NCBI RefSeq assembly: GCF_013372145.1
Contig: NZ_CP053827.1
Location: 682,001-746,000 of the forward strand
Direction: 5' to 3'
Source: Campylobacter hyointestinalis subsp. hyointestinalis
Lineage (GTDB): Bacteria; Campylobacterota; Campylobacteria; Campylobacterales; Campylobacteraceae
Length of the DNA stretch: 64,000 nucleotides
Part shown: positions 16,495 to 25,930 of the stretch, one piece after another
Numbering within the stretch: the first letter of the stretch is position 1
How the letters are laid out: every line of letters starts with the position of its first letter
Notes under the pieces: model-generated
Databases searched by the model: none
What the model was told of the DNA's origin: nothing
Seen by the model: the letters and a program-made list of their open reading frames with translations, nothing else
Position numbers and translations under genes: made by a program

Positions 16495-18160
16495 GTGTAT
16501 ATCTTTTTGGTTTGATAGGTCTTTTTAGCTTGTCTGGATAGTGTTTATCCTTTCTAATAGACCAGTGGTCGTTGCTTATCTCTATCTCCCATAAAGGTAT
16601 AATGCCTCCTTGATATGGTTTAAAAATCACTTCTTTATTTACGGCTATTATTTTGTTAGGAGAAGGGACTCTTAGCGTATATGCTTTGGCTCTAGCTCTT
16701 AGTAATATATTTTTAACTACCTTTTTATACTCGTCACTATTTGTTTTTGTGATAAAAAATTTATCGATATAGTTTTGCATAATTGGATCTGGTGGTATGG
16801 TTGACCAGACACTGTTGTTTTCATATATAAAAAAGACAGTCCATGGATTTTGATAATACCAGTCATCATTTCCCCAGATGAGCAGATCCCATTTTTGTCT
16901 GTTTTTATTTGAACTAGTTGTTAAAAGTTGTTTATAAATATCTTTTTCGCTTGATGTGATTTTATAGTTAAATTTAACTCCGTACTCTTTTAGTTGGTAT
17001 TCTATACCTTTTAATAAAAATAAAAATCTATCTTGAGTAAATACTTCTAAAATTAGTCCATTTAACAAGGAATTTAGTTTTTGTTTTGAGAAGATGTCTT
17101 CTTTTATAGACTCTTCTTTCGCGATCTCTTCTACTACTTTATAGTTTATAGAAGCTGTAAATGGAGATATTTTACCTTCATTTTTATAAACAAATTTTAG
17201 TAAATTTTTACGGTTTAATGCCTGATTTAAAGCTATTCTTACATCTTTATTTAGAAGTTTTTTATTGCCATTTATGAGATTAAAAAATATTGTTATATTA
17301 TCGGTTGATTTCGAGACTATTAATTTAGCGTATTTTGACGTGATAACATCTAATTTTTTGTTAAAAGGTATAGGTGCTAGATCTAATTTACCTTCAAATT
17401 TAGTTATATCATCCATAGCTTGCTTTATACTAAGTTGCGTATATACTGTTATATATCTAATCTTTGGATACTCTTTGTTCCAGTAAAATGGATTTGCTTC
17501 AAGTTCGATTTTATCAGTATGCCTATCTCCTCTTGCGTATCCACTTTTTATGATATACGGACCCATTCCAAAAGCACCAGCAGCTCTATTTGCAGTTCCG
17601 GTTTCTTCTCCGATTGGATTGTATTTTTCAATGTATTCTTTAGTATAAAAATATACTCTTGCAAGATCTGTTAAAAACATCTCATAAGGTTGCTTCAATA
17701 TGATTTTTAAATGTGTTTCATCTAATTTATACACTTCAAAATCGATCTTATCTATATTCGTATATAAAAATGGATTTTTTTTGAAAAAATTAAGATTATA
17801 TATGGCATCGTCTATACTAAAATCGGTTCCATTTTGGAATTTAAGATTTTTTCTTAGTTCAAATATATATGTAAACTCATCAACTCTTTTATGACTTTTT
17901 GCTAGATCATAAACCCAACCTTGTTCATTGTCATAAGAGCGTATAAGACCAGCATTTGTGGATTTTGCAATGTATGAATACGGAATAGAAGGTAAAAATA
18001 TATTGATATGTGAGTTTGGATGAAGTTGCTTTGCTTTATTGTCTTTTGTTGTATCGTCTCTATACTCAAATTCATTTACTAAGTAAGATAAATCACTTGC
18101 CCAAGAAAATGCGTTTAGCCATAGAAAATAACTAAAAAATAATGCTATGAATTTAAGCAA
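16487..18160 (-). CDS. Orphan family-5 periplasmic solute-binding protein, probable sensor component
   Basis: A 557-residue SBP_bac_5 (oligopeptide/nickel/dipeptide type) protein with an N-terminal signal peptide (FIALFFSYFLWLNAFSWA) and no lipobox Cys. Fold markers include LRKNLKFQNGTDFSIDDAIYNL, AAGAFGMGPYIIKSGYARGD, NPFYWN and DVRIALNQALNRKNLLKF. There are no ABC permease or ATPase genes near it. Instead the gene sits between a response regulator and a histidine kinase, overlapping each by 8 bp, which is strong evidence for a sensory role comparable to TorT in enterobacteria, but from an unrelated binding-protein family. The start is TTG 18160; no strong ribosome-binding site is seen, so it may depend on translation of the regulator gene. 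Confidence 0.85.
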   Translation of the reverse strand: MLKFIALFFSYFLWLNAFSWASDLSYLVNEFEYRDDTTKDNKAKQLHPNSHINIFLPSIPYSYIAKSTNAGLIRSYDNEQGWVYDLAKSHKRVDEFTYIFELRKNLKFQNGTDFSIDDAIYNLNFFKKNPFLYTNIDKIDFEVYKLDETHLKIILKQPYEMFLTDLARVYFYTKEYIEKYNPIGEETGTANRAAGAFGMGPYIIKSGYARGDRHTDKIELEANPFYWNKEYPKIRYITVYTQLSIKQAMDDITKFEGKLDLAPIPFNKKLDVITSKYAKLIVSKSTDNITIFFNLINGNKKLLNKDVRIALNQALNRKNLLKFVYKNEGKISPFTASINYKVVEEIAKEESIKEDIFSKQKLNSLLNGLILEVFTQDRFLFLLKGIEYQLKEYGVKFNYKITSSEKDIYKQLLTTSSNKNRQKWDLLIWGNDDWYYQNPWTVFFIYENNSVWSTIPPDPIMQNYIDKFFITKTNSDEYKKVVKNILLRARAKAYTLRVPSPNKIIAVNKEVIFKPYQGGIIPLWEIEISNDHWSIRKDKHYPDKLKRPIKPKRYTHD

Positions 18161-18839
18161 AGCGATATCCCAAACCAGATATATTTATTATTATATCTGT
18201 TGGTAACTTTTTTCTTAAATTTCTAACAAGCGACCTTAGAGCGCTATCTGTCATAATATCTGCATCCCAAACTCTACTTTGAAGTTCTTCATACGTTGTT
18301 ATTTTTCTTTGGTTTTTAATCAGCACTTCAAAAAATAACATCTCTTTTTTATTTAAATTTATAGACTTATTTTTATAATAAAGCTCTTTCTTGTCAAAGT
18401 CATAAGAGTAATCTTTATCTACTTCTAATTTCACTATATTATTTATATCTAATATGCTAACGCATTTTTCTAAAGTTTGCAGCAAAATATCTAAGTCGAT
18501 AGGTTTTACTAGATATTTTTCCATATGTAACTCAACGGCGTCCATAAGATATTTTTTGTCTATATGAGCCGTTATCATTATGATAGGAGTTTTTCTATCT
18601 TGCTCTCTTATTTTTTTTACAAGCTCGATACCATTTAGTATAGGCATATGAATATCGCTCAGTATGATATCTGGGGCTTTATCTTGGTAAATCCGATAAG
18701 CTTCATCGCCATTAGAAGTCTCAAAGACTTCTTTGACGTAGTATCTCAAGCTATCAGCGATATTTTTTCTTATGCCTTCTTCGTCTTCTGCGTAAAGAAC
18801 TTTTAGTGTTTGTAATTTATCTAACATTTTACCGTTCAT
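18153..18839 (-). CDS. OmpR-family response regulator of the tor-like island
   Basis: A 228-residue protein with an N-terminal receiver domain (acidic residues E18–E20, phosphoacceptor Asp62 in ILSDIHMPILNG, Thr90, Lys112 in VKP) and a C-terminal winged-helix domain (SINLNKKEMLFFEVLIKNQ … SALRSLVRNLRKKLP … ISGLGYRFA). It heads a three-gene unit with the binding protein and kinase and lies 34 bp downstream of the reductase/cytochrome genes. OmpR-type regulators bind tandem sites; candidate sites lie in the torA–porin intergenic region. Confidence 0.92.
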   Translation of the reverse strand: MNGKMLDKLQTLKVLYAEDEEGIRKNIADSLRYYVKEVFETSNGDEAYRIYQDKAPDIILSDIHMPILNGIELVKKIREQDRKTPIIMITAHIDKKYLMDAVELHMEKYLVKPIDLDILLQTLEKCVSILDINNIVKLEVDKDYSYDFDKKELYYKNKSINLNKKEMLFFEVLIKNQRKITTYEELQSRVWDADIMTDSALRSLVRNLRKKLPTDIIINISGLGYRFA

Positions 18840-18873
18840 AATAACTCTTTTACTTAAGAAAGTATATCAAAAT

Positions 18874-19428
18874 TTAGTTAAGATCATTACTTAGTCCGTT
18901 TGATGCGTTTGATTTTAAATATCTCAAAAGATATTTTGATTCTGCTTCGTCAAGCTTTGCAAAGTCTTTCATAGGTAGAAATAGCGCTTCCCATTCAACC
19001 ATTGTATGATGCTTTACATCTTGTGCGGCATGACACTGGGTGCACATGTCAAAAAAGAACTCTTCATGTTCTTCCCATACTTCTTTGCTGTCTTTTGTCA
19101 GGTACTGCTTATCTATGATACCGACTAACTCTACTTCATTTTCTTGTTTATTGTTTGGTTTAAACCCATCTTCTAATGTTGCTATTAGCAGTTCTTTATT
19201 TTTAGTAGAATATACGTTTTTACCATCTATAAAACCATTTATCGCTATTTTAGCTTTATCCCCTAAATCTTTTGTAAGTTTTACTGGAACGCCTAAATAT
19301 ATATTTGCTATTTTTTCATTGTCGGATTTTATCTTTGTATCTTGAAAAATATAAAATATATCATTTGAGCTTACTGTTGATATAAGTATCCCGGATAAAA
19401 TTAATTTTATGATTAGTGTCTTTTTCAT
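18874..19428 (-). CDS. Periplasmic mono-haem c-type cytochrome, TorC-like
   Basis: A 184-residue protein with an N-terminal signal peptide or anchor (MKKTLIIKLILSGILISTVSS) and one haem-binding motif CTQCH within FFFDMCTQCHAAQDVKHHTMVEWEALF, which resembles the C-terminal mono-haem domain of TorC. The N-terminal half (IFYIFQDTKI … VKLTKDLGDKAKIAINGF) also matches the non-haem part of that domain. It starts 3 bp after the reductase stop, so the pair is an operon. In C. jejuni the equivalent pair (Cj0264c/Cj0265c) reduces TMAO and DMSO, as I recall. It would pass electrons from the quinol side to the reductase. Confidence 0.85.
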   Translation of the reverse strand: MKKTLIIKLILSGILISTVSSNDIFYIFQDTKIKSDNEKIANIYLGVPVKLTKDLGDKAKIAINGFIDGKNVYSTKNKELLIATLEDGFKPNNKQENEVELVGIIDKQYLTKDSKEVWEEHEEFFFDMCTQCHAAQDVKHHTMVEWEALFLPMKDFAKLDEAESKYLLRYLKSNASNGLSNDLN

Positions 19429-19430
19429 TA

Positions 19431-21839
19431 TTATGCTCCTATTATTACTGGTGGCTGATATGCATTATTTGGCGAGATTGAGCTTACTTTTTTTATCGAT
19501 ACTAAGCAAGTGTTTGCAGTAGTTGCTTGTGCCATTGACGAAGACGGTCTTGATGAGGTCAAAACATTTACTTGTCCAGAATTGCATCTTGAGTTATCTG
19601 CTTTTGGATCTTCTGGAGAATACCATGCGCCTTCTTCTATAGCTACGACGCCTTGCCTTATGGTTTTTGTTATTACTACTCCAGCAAGTATGCTACCTCT
19701 GTCGTTATAAACCTCAACTACCTCTCCATCTTTTATGTCAAATTTAGCAGCATCTTCAGGTGATATCCTTATAGGTTCTCTACCTTGAACTTTATGAGCA
19801 TTTTGCACCCAAGTGTTATCAAGCTGCGAATGAACTCTATATGTAGGATGTGGTGAAAGTAGGTGAAGCGGGTATTTTTTAACTAGTTTTTCATTGCCGA
19901 GCCATTCAGCAGGTTCTATCCAGATGGGATGCCCTACAAAGTCTTTATATCCAAAACTTGCAAATTTATCAGAGTAGATTTGAATTTTGCCTGTTTCTGT
20001 TTTTAGAGGATTTGCTAATGGATCTTTTCTAAATTCTTCATGTCTGACGTATTGTCTTGCTTCATCTGGGATATCATATTTTACAACACCTTTTTTCCAG
20101 AATTCTTCAAAAGATATATTTAATTCTCTTGCAGCATAAGATCTGGCATAAAATCTTTGGATCCACTCCATAGTGGTTCTTCCTCTTGTAAATTTTTGTT
20201 CTTTATCAAATCTTTTTGCAAGATTTGCAAAAATTTCATAATCGTCTTTGGATTCGTATCTAGGCGAAATGACTTGTTTCATAGCAAAAATTCTATCATT
20301 TGAGTACGACATACCAGATGTTATATCGTTTCTTTCTAAAGTAGTTGTTGCTGGTAAGACTATATCTGACATTTTTGCAGTCGGAGTCCACCATGGATCA
20401 ATCGTTACTACAGTATCTAGTTTTTTCATAGCTTTTATAAGCTCATTTACGTCTGGTTGATGTCCTATAGGAGAGCTACCAGTACATAGCATAAATTCGA
20501 CTTTAGGATAGGTTATTTGTGTGCCTTTAAACGTAATCGTTTTACCTGGATTATTTATAAGATCACTCATTCTTGATGCTGGGATATTTAAATTTACAGT
20601 ATTTCCAGATCCTTGACTCATACCTCCAACCGTTATCTTACCAGAAGCTGCGTCCCCACCGCCTTCATAGTGCATAGAAAAGCCAAATCCTCCGCCAGCT
20701 AGTCCGATTTGTCCAATCATAGAAGCTAAAGTTATAAGTGCCCAATCGACTTGTTCGCCGTGATGAGCTCTTTGCATAGCCCAATTGCCTGCTATAAAAG
20801 TTCTATTTTTTACCATAACGTCTGCTAATTCTTCTATCTGCTTAGCAGGTATCTCTGTTAGCTTAGAAGCCCATTTTGTATTTTTGTCTATTTTGTCATT
20901 TTTACCTAATAGATATGGCAGAAATTTATCAAATCCATAAGTATATTTTTTTATAAATTCTTTATCGTATTTTTTTGATTTATACAGATAATTCATCATA
21001 CCAAGCATTAGCGCTACGTCAGATCCTGGTCTTATTTTTATCCATTTGGCTTTAAATTCCTGAGCAGTTCTAGTATAAATAGGATCTATGGATATAAATT
21101 TGATTCCGGCTTTTTTATACTCTTCGTAAGCGTCAATGTGTCTGTTGTTTGGTACAGACCAGCCTACTGTATTTGTTTTATAAAGATCTGTTCCCCAAAG
21201 AACCATAACTTTTGTATTTTTGATGATCTGTTCATGAGCGGTTTGTATAGAATAAACTTCCATATCTCCTACTACAATAGGATTTGTTGGTCCAGCAGCT
21301 CCGTTTGAGTATTCTCCAGCAGTTCCTACGGCTCCACCTATAAGATTAAAAAATCTTCCAGCCAATGCATTTGGTTTAAATGCCCCAGGGTGCGACCATC
21401 CGCTATAAGCAGAATTATATAATGCTTGATTACCGCCTTTTTGTTGGGCTGTTTTTATAGCATCAGCCACCAAGTCCAAAGCTTTATCCCACGATACTCT
21501 AACAAATTCTTCAGATCCTCTTAGCTCTCCTATTCTTTTGCCTTCTAAATAACTTTTTCTAACAACTGGATATTTTACTCTTGAGTTTGTAGTTGTTCTA
21601 TCGCTTAAGGCTTGAACCATAACAGTAGGATTTGCATCAGAGTCTAGTTGAGATGATATATCTACTATTTGCCCTTCTCTTACGTGAGCATAAAATGGTC
21701 CAAAATGCGAAGCATGTGGGATAAGCTCTGTTCTGTTTAAAAGCTCTTTTGCACTAATACTACTTAAAGAGCCGTTCGCCATAAGGGCAGCCGTTCCTAA
21801 TACTCCTTTTTTTAAAAAGTCTCGTCTTGAATTTTGCAT
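19431..21839 (-). CDS. torA: TMAO/DMSO/S-oxide reductase, molybdopterin catalytic subunit
   Basis: An 802-residue periplasmic bis-MGD molybdoenzyme. The Tat signal is clear (SRRDFLKKGVLGTAALMA). The protein lacks an N-terminal [4Fe-4S] cysteine motif, as in the DMSO/TMAO-reductase type III group. The Mo-ligand Ser is expected in GEYSNGAAGPTNPIVVGD, followed by TDLYKTNTVGW and the WALITLASMIGQIGLAGGGFG block. The C-terminal domain contains HPTYRVHSQLDNTW and DGEVVEVYNDRG. It is first in an operon with its cytochrome, and upstream of the sensory genes. It allows respiration on N- and S-oxides at low oxygen. Exact substrate preference (TMAO, DMSO, methionine sulfoxide) cannot be read from sequence. 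Confidence 0.92.
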   Translation of the reverse strand: MQNSRRDFLKKGVLGTAALMANGSLSSISAKELLNRTELIPHASHFGPFYAHVREGQIVDISSQLDSDANPTVMVQALSDRTTTNSRVKYPVVRKSYLEGKRIGELRGSEEFVRVSWDKALDLVADAIKTAQQKGGNQALYNSAYSGWSHPGAFKPNALAGRFFNLIGGAVGTAGEYSNGAAGPTNPIVVGDMEVYSIQTAHEQIIKNTKVMVLWGTDLYKTNTVGWSVPNNRHIDAYEEYKKAGIKFISIDPIYTRTAQEFKAKWIKIRPGSDVALMLGMMNYLYKSKKYDKEFIKKYTYGFDKFLPYLLGKNDKIDKNTKWASKLTEIPAKQIEELADVMVKNRTFIAGNWAMQRAHHGEQVDWALITLASMIGQIGLAGGGFGFSMHYEGGGDAASGKITVGGMSQGSGNTVNLNIPASRMSDLINNPGKTITFKGTQITYPKVEFMLCTGSSPIGHQPDVNELIKAMKKLDTVVTIDPWWTPTAKMSDIVLPATTTLERNDITSGMSYSNDRIFAMKQVISPRYESKDDYEIFANLAKRFDKEQKFTRGRTTMEWIQRFYARSYAARELNISFEEFWKKGVVKYDIPDEARQYVRHEEFRKDPLANPLKTETGKIQIYSDKFASFGYKDFVGHPIWIEPAEWLGNEKLVKKYPLHLLSPHPTYRVHSQLDNTWVQNAHKVQGREPIRISPEDAAKFDIKDGEVVEVYNDRGSILAGVVITKTIRQGVVAIEEGAWYSPEDPKADNSRCNSGQVNVLTSSRPSSSMAQATTANTCLVSIKKVSSISPNNAYQPPVIIGA

Positions 21840-21886
21840 TTTTTTGATCCTTATTAAAGTTATGATGAAACGATAACAAAAAAATG

Positions 21887-21972
21887 TAGCAAAAAAATCG
21901 CTAAAAAAGATTTCTTTATATCTTAAATTTTATATGCATGGTAGTAGATTTTTATTCGATTTTTTATTGCTA
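21887..21972. promoter_or_regulatory. Paired inverted regulator-like sites between torA and the porin
   Basis: A site at 21887–21909 begins TAGCAA, continues with an A-run, then TCG and a second A-run. The reverse complement of 21947–21972 has the same plan (TAGCAAT, A-run, TCG, A-rich). The two copies face opposite ways inside a 164-bp divergent intergenic region, one nearer each start codon. That is what one would expect if a single regulator, such as the adjacent OmpR-family protein, controls both directions. Confidence 0.5.
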
Positions 21973-22003
21973 ACATTTCGATATTTCAAAAAAAGGAGAA
22001 CTG

Positions 22004-23179
22004 ATGAAAAACTTAAAAAGTTTATCTGCGGTAGTAGTGTTGTCGTTGTGTAGTGATATAAGCGCAAATAGTTTAGCAGAAGCTCTTAGCGGAGGTAAGG
22101 CTAGTGGCGAAGTAGCTGCAACATACGAAATGAGAAAACAAGATAAAGAACTTAGTTTGTGGAATAATTATTATTCTAATACTAATTATGCTGTCGGCTC
22201 TGTCGCATTAAAATATGAAACATTGGAATGGAAAAACATAACTTCTACTATTAAATTTAGAGGCTACAAAACCTTATTTGAAGGCGGAGACGATGAGATG
22301 CATTATACTGGTTATGGAGATTCTGCTGAGAGATTTTATAAAAATGGTAAAAATAGAAATGTAGATTTTGAAGAGATATTTTTAAAATATAATATAAATA
22401 GTTTTTCCGTGATAGCCGGTAGACAGTTCATATCGACTGATTGGATCAATAAAACGCATGATGCCATAAGAGTAGGAGCTAGTTTTGGAGATACTACGTT
22501 AGATGCGATTTACTCTTATAAGTATGGTAGAGTGTATGCTAGAGACTATAGACCTTTAGTCGAAACAAATGATAATGATGGTGTTTATAAAGCGGATTTG
22601 ACTCATAAGATAAATGAGTATATATCGGCTAGCGTATATGATTTTACTGCCCCAAATATTAGAGATATCTATGGTGCAAAGATAAATTTAAAATTTGCAG
22701 AGTCTTCTTTAAGAGTTCATTATGCTTTTAATAAAGATAAAAAAGATTCGTCAAAAGATTCAAGTCTTATAGACATAATGTTAAGTACAACTTATAATGG
22801 CTTTACTCCTTATATTGGATTTGTCGGTATAGACAGCGATGCTAGATTTAACTATATGGCAGGCGAGATCATTATTCCGTTTGAAGAAGGCGATCAAATG
22901 TATTTAAAAGGCGCTAAAACATACTATGCCGGACTAAATAAGTCGTTTGGAGACTTTAGCGTAGGTGTTCTTTATGGTATTACTACTTATGATGAGTCAA
23001 ATGATCTTTCTGGAAAAGCTGGAAATTTTAGAAAAGACGAATTTAACCTATGGCTTGGGTATTTGATCACTAAAAACTTAAATGCGAATTTAGGTTATGC
23101 AATGACAAACGAAGATAAAGACGATCTAGCTACTACAGATTTACAACAGATAAATTTAACTTTTACATATAAATTTTGA
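22004..23179 (+). CDS. Outer-membrane porin divergent from the reductase operon
   Basis: A 391-residue protein with a signal peptide (LSAVVVLSLCSDISAN, cut near residue 22), an Opr-type Campylobacterota porin start (SLAEALSGGKASGEVAATYEMR), alternating beta-strand pattern throughout, and a C-terminal strand NLTFTYKF ending in Phe. Landmarks are FSVIAGRQFISTDW and LWLGYLITKNLNANLGYA. It is divergently transcribed from torA across 164 bp with paired regulatory-like sites, suggesting it supplies substrate across the outer membrane. The ribosome-binding site is AAAGGAG. Substrate specificity is inference only. Confidence 0.85.
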   Translation: MKNLKSLSAVVVLSLCSDISANSLAEALSGGKASGEVAATYEMRKQDKELSLWNNYYSNTNYAVGSVALKYETLEWKNITSTIKFRGYKTLFEGGDDEMHYTGYGDSAERFYKNGKNRNVDFEEIFLKYNINSFSVIAGRQFISTDWINKTHDAIRVGASFGDTTLDAIYSYKYGRVYARDYRPLVETNDNDGVYKADLTHKINEYISASVYDFTAPNIRDIYGAKINLKFAESSLRVHYAFNKDKKDSSKDSSLIDIMLSTTYNGFTPYIGFVGIDSDARFNYMAGEIIIPFEEGDQMYLKGAKTYYAGLNKSFGDFSVGVLYGITTYDESNDLSGKAGNFRKDEFNLWLGYLITKNLNANLGYAMTNEDKDDLATTDLQQINLTFTYKF

Positions 23180-23192
23180 TATAAAATTTCAT

Positions 23193-23222
23193 CAATTCTC
23201 CTTTTAAAAAAGAGGAGAATTG
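23193..23222 (+). terminator. Terminator hairpin after the porin gene
   Basis: CAATTCTCCT 23193–23202 pairs with AGGAGAATTG 23213–23222 (10 bp) across an A/T-rich loop, 14 bp after the porin stop. No strong U-run follows. Confidence 0.6.
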
Positions 23223-23342
23223 TCATCTGCGATATAGATAGTAGTTATACTAATATTATGCTTGATATCTATTTTCATAGTTTAACTTTTAAGCAAAAAA
23301 ACTGTATAATCTATCCAATTTTTTTAAATTTTTGGAGCGGTT

Positions 23343-24173
23343 GTGGATTATATTTTAAAGATTGATTGCAATGATGAAAAAGGTCTCATACTAAGAGTTA
23401 GCGAGATAGTATTTAAAAACGGGCTAAACTATGTGAGTACAAGCGAATTCGTCGATCACGAGAATGAGCGTTTTTATATGCGTGCTGTTATAGTAGGCGA
23501 TGTAAATTTAGATGAATTCAAAAATACTTTAAGCGCATTTTTACCGCGTGATGCGCGTATTTTTTGTGAAGAGATCAGAAAAAAAGATATTGCAATTTTA
23601 GCTACAAAAGAAAATCACTGCTTAGGCGATCTACTCATCAAACATAGTAGTGGCGAGCTAAATGCTAACATAGTTTGCGTAGTAGCAAATCACGATACGC
23701 TTAAGCCTTTAGTAGAAAAATTTGACATTCCATTTAACTTGGTAAGCGCTGAAAATCTTAGTAGAGAGGAGCATGAAAATGCGGTTTTAGAAGTGCTTAA
23801 AAAGTATAAATTTGATTATATGGTTTTAGCAAAATATATGCGAATTTTAAGTCCTTTTTTTGTATCGAATTTTCCTAAGAAAATCATAAATATCCACCAT
23901 TCGTTTTTACCTGCTTTTATCGGCGCAAATCCATATAAACAAGCTTTTGAGCGAGGAGTAAAGATCATCGGAGCGACCGCTCATTTCGTGACTGATGACT
24001 TAGATGAAGGACCTATCATCACTCAAGACGTTATAAGGGTAAATCACGAAATGACTTGGAAAGATATGCAAAGAGCTGGAAGAAATGTCGAAAAAGTAGT
24101 ACTTAGCAATGCTTTAGATCTTGTTTTTGACGAGCGCGTTTTTGTACATGAAAACAAAACGGTGATTTTTTAG
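23343..24173 (+). CDS. purU: Formyltetrahydrofolate deformylase
   Basis: PurU hydrolyses 10-formyl-THF to THF and formate, balancing one-carbon pools. The 276-residue protein has an N-terminal ACT domain (DYILKIDCNDEKGLILRVSE) and a formyltransferase-like catalytic domain with the catalytic Asn–His–Asp set in IINIHHSFLPAFIGANPY and GATAHFVTDDLDEGPI. The start is GTG 23343 behind GGAGCGG. trmL begins immediately after the stop codon. Confidence 0.94.
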   Translation: MDYILKIDCNDEKGLILRVSEIVFKNGLNYVSTSEFVDHENERFYMRAVIVGDVNLDEFKNTLSAFLPRDARIFCEEIRKKDIAILATKENHCLGDLLIKHSSGELNANIVCVVANHDTLKPLVEKFDIPFNLVSAENLSREEHENAVLEVLKKYKFDYMVLAKYMRILSPFFVSNFPKKIINIHHSFLPAFIGANPYKQAFERGVKIIGATAHFVTDDLDEGPIITQDVIRVNHEMTWKDMQRAGRNVEKVVLSNALDLVFDERVFVHENKTVIF

Positions 24174-24662
24174 ATGTTTAATATAGTTTTAGTAAATCCG
24201 CAGATCCATACAAACACAGGAAGTATCGGAAGAATGTGTGTAAATTCAGGCTGTAAACTACACATCATTAAGCCTTTGGGATTTGAGATAGATGATAAAC
24301 ATTTACGCCGTGCTGGGCTTGATTACTGGGCTAAACTAGATCCAAAAATCTGGGATAGTTTGGAGCAGTTTTTAAGTATAAATACTAAATTTAAAGATAG
24401 ATTTTTTTTCGCTACGACAAAGACAAATCAGCTTTATTTCAATGCCAAATTTCAAAAAGGAGATTTTATATTTTTTGGTTCTGAAACGAGCGGATTGCCA
24501 CTTGATCTTATGCGTTTAAATAAAGAAAACCGCATAACCATACCTATGACAAATGATGGTAGAAGTCTAAATTTAGCAACAAGTGTAGGTATAGTGACTT
24601 ATGAAGCTATTCGCCAAAATATAGATGAATTTGATTTTAGGGATGAGATTTGCGAGTTTTGA
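24174..24662 (+). CDS. trmL: tRNA (cytidine/uridine-34-2'-O)-methyltransferase
   Basis: A 162-residue SPOUT methyltransferase that 2'-O-methylates the wobble base of certain tRNA-Leu isoacceptors. Motifs are NPQIHTNTGSIGRMCVNSGC at the N-terminus, FFGSETSGLP (motif 2, trefoil-knot entry) and IPMTNDGRSLNLATSVGIV (motif 3, SAM-binding knot). The length matches TrmL rather than the longer TrmH. It abuts purU and overlaps the next gene by 13 bp. Confidence 0.93.
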   Translation: MFNIVLVNPQIHTNTGSIGRMCVNSGCKLHIIKPLGFEIDDKHLRRAGLDYWAKLDPKIWDSLEQFLSINTKFKDRFFFATTKTNQLYFNAKFQKGDFIFFGSETSGLPLDLMRLNKENRITIPMTNDGRSLNLATSVGIVTYEAIRQNIDEFDFRDEICEF

Positions 24663-25930
24663 TCATACTTTTTATGTGTGTGTTTGCATTTTGCGCTGAG
24701 CTTAAAATCGCTACTTTTAACACTGAAAATTTATTTGATGGCACACAAAATGGTAACGAATATAAAGATTTTAGAAACGGTAAATGGAATAACGCTAAAT
24801 ATTCTCATAAACTAAACCAAATCAGTAATGTTATAAAATCCATAAATGCCGATGTTATTGCACTTCAAGAGATAGAAAATGAGGGAGTTTTAAAAGACTT
24901 AGCTATCAAATCAGGCTATAAATATTTCAAATTCGCCCTGAGCGATAAAAATTCACCATTTGGACTTGGTTTTTTGTCTAAAAAGCCTATTGTAAGTAGT
25001 AAAATATTTAACGTAAATGGTGTAAAAACAAGACCGATTTTAATGATAGAAATAGCGTTTGCCAAAGAAAATATAAAGCTCTTTACGGCTCATTTACCCG
25101 CACAAAAAAATAGTTTAAAATATAGAAAGATAGCAGCAGATACGTTAATAAACGCCGCTAAAGGCAAAAAACACGCTGTAATCTTAGGCGATCTAAATAG
25201 TGATTTTGGATATGGCTTTTTGCTAAATGACTTGAATGGTGAGTTTAAAAATATGTGGGAATTCATGAATTCTTGGCAAAGAAAGTCCCATGTAAGAGGG
25301 AGCGCTATAGATCATATAATGCTTAGTAATGATTTTTTTAGTGGCGGTGATCTGATATATAAAAAAAATAGTTTTAGCGTTTATGATAAAAGCAGCGCCT
25401 CAGATCATTATCCGATTTATGTTGTTATCTCAGATGAACAAAAAATGCAAAATTTACAATTAAAAAATATAAATGAAATTTATAAACCTAGCAACGAACC
25501 TTCAAGGATAATCGGTGTTTTGATTTACCGTGATGATAAAGGCTTTGTTCTAAGTGATGAAAATAGACGTGGAATTTATGTTTTTACGGATAAAAAACTT
25601 CCTCTTGGCACAAAAATCGATATGAGCGTTTTTGAAACAAAAGAGTATAAAGGAAATCTCGAAATCACGAATTTCGATATAAATAGCGTTCAAACCGGAG
25701 CTTATGAGAACCTAAAAGATTTTATGCTTAGCTCTAGTGATTTAAGTATGGCTAGGAGCGGAGATGTCTTGCACTCTATAAGTCTAGAATTAAAAGATGG
25801 TTATGCGTACATAAACTCGCAAAAATTTAAAGTTTATAGTAAATTTAGAAGTTTAAAAGATGGTATCTATGACTTTAAAAATGTTTTAGTTTGGAGCTAC
25901 CGTGGGCAAAAGGAGCTTATAGTTGAGTGA
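24650..25930 (+). CDS. Secreted endonuclease/exonuclease/phosphatase-family protein
   Basis: A 426-residue protein with a signal peptide (RVLIILFMCVFAFCA) and an EEP (DNase I-like) catalytic domain at about 18–260: FNTENLFDG (metal Asn), ALQEIENEGV (catalytic Glu), LGDLNSDF (Asp/Asn pair) and SASDHYPIYV (Asp–His). A C-terminal beta-rich extension of about 150 residues follows, resembling an OB-fold-like or lamin-tail add-on but not confidently assigned. It could be a periplasmic nuclease or phosphodiesterase. The start is TTG 24650, overlapping trmL by 13 bp. Confidence 0.82.
   Translation: MRVLIILFMCVFAFCAELKIATFNTENLFDGTQNGNEYKDFRNGKWNNAKYSHKLNQISNVIKSINADVIALQEIENEGVLKDLAIKSGYKYFKFALSDKNSPFGLGFLSKKPIVSSKIFNVNGVKTRPILMIEIAFAKENIKLFTAHLPAQKNSLKYRKIAADTLINAAKGKKHAVILGDLNSDFGYGFLLNDLNGEFKNMWEFMNSWQRKSHVRGSAIDHIMLSNDFFSGGDLIYKKNSFSVYDKSSASDHYPIYVVISDEQKMQNLQLKNINEIYKPSNEPSRIIGVLIYRDDKGFVLSDENRRGIYVFTDKKLPLGTKIDMSVFETKEYKGNLEITNFDINSVQTGAYENLKDFMLSSSDLSMARSGDVLHSISLELKDGYAYINSQKFKVYSKFRSLKDGIYDFKNVLVWSYRGQKELIVE

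Noticed and set aside
16487-18160. Nickel or peptide importer component
   Set aside because: No permease or ATPase gene adjoins it and both overlaps are with two-component genes, so a sensory role fits better.
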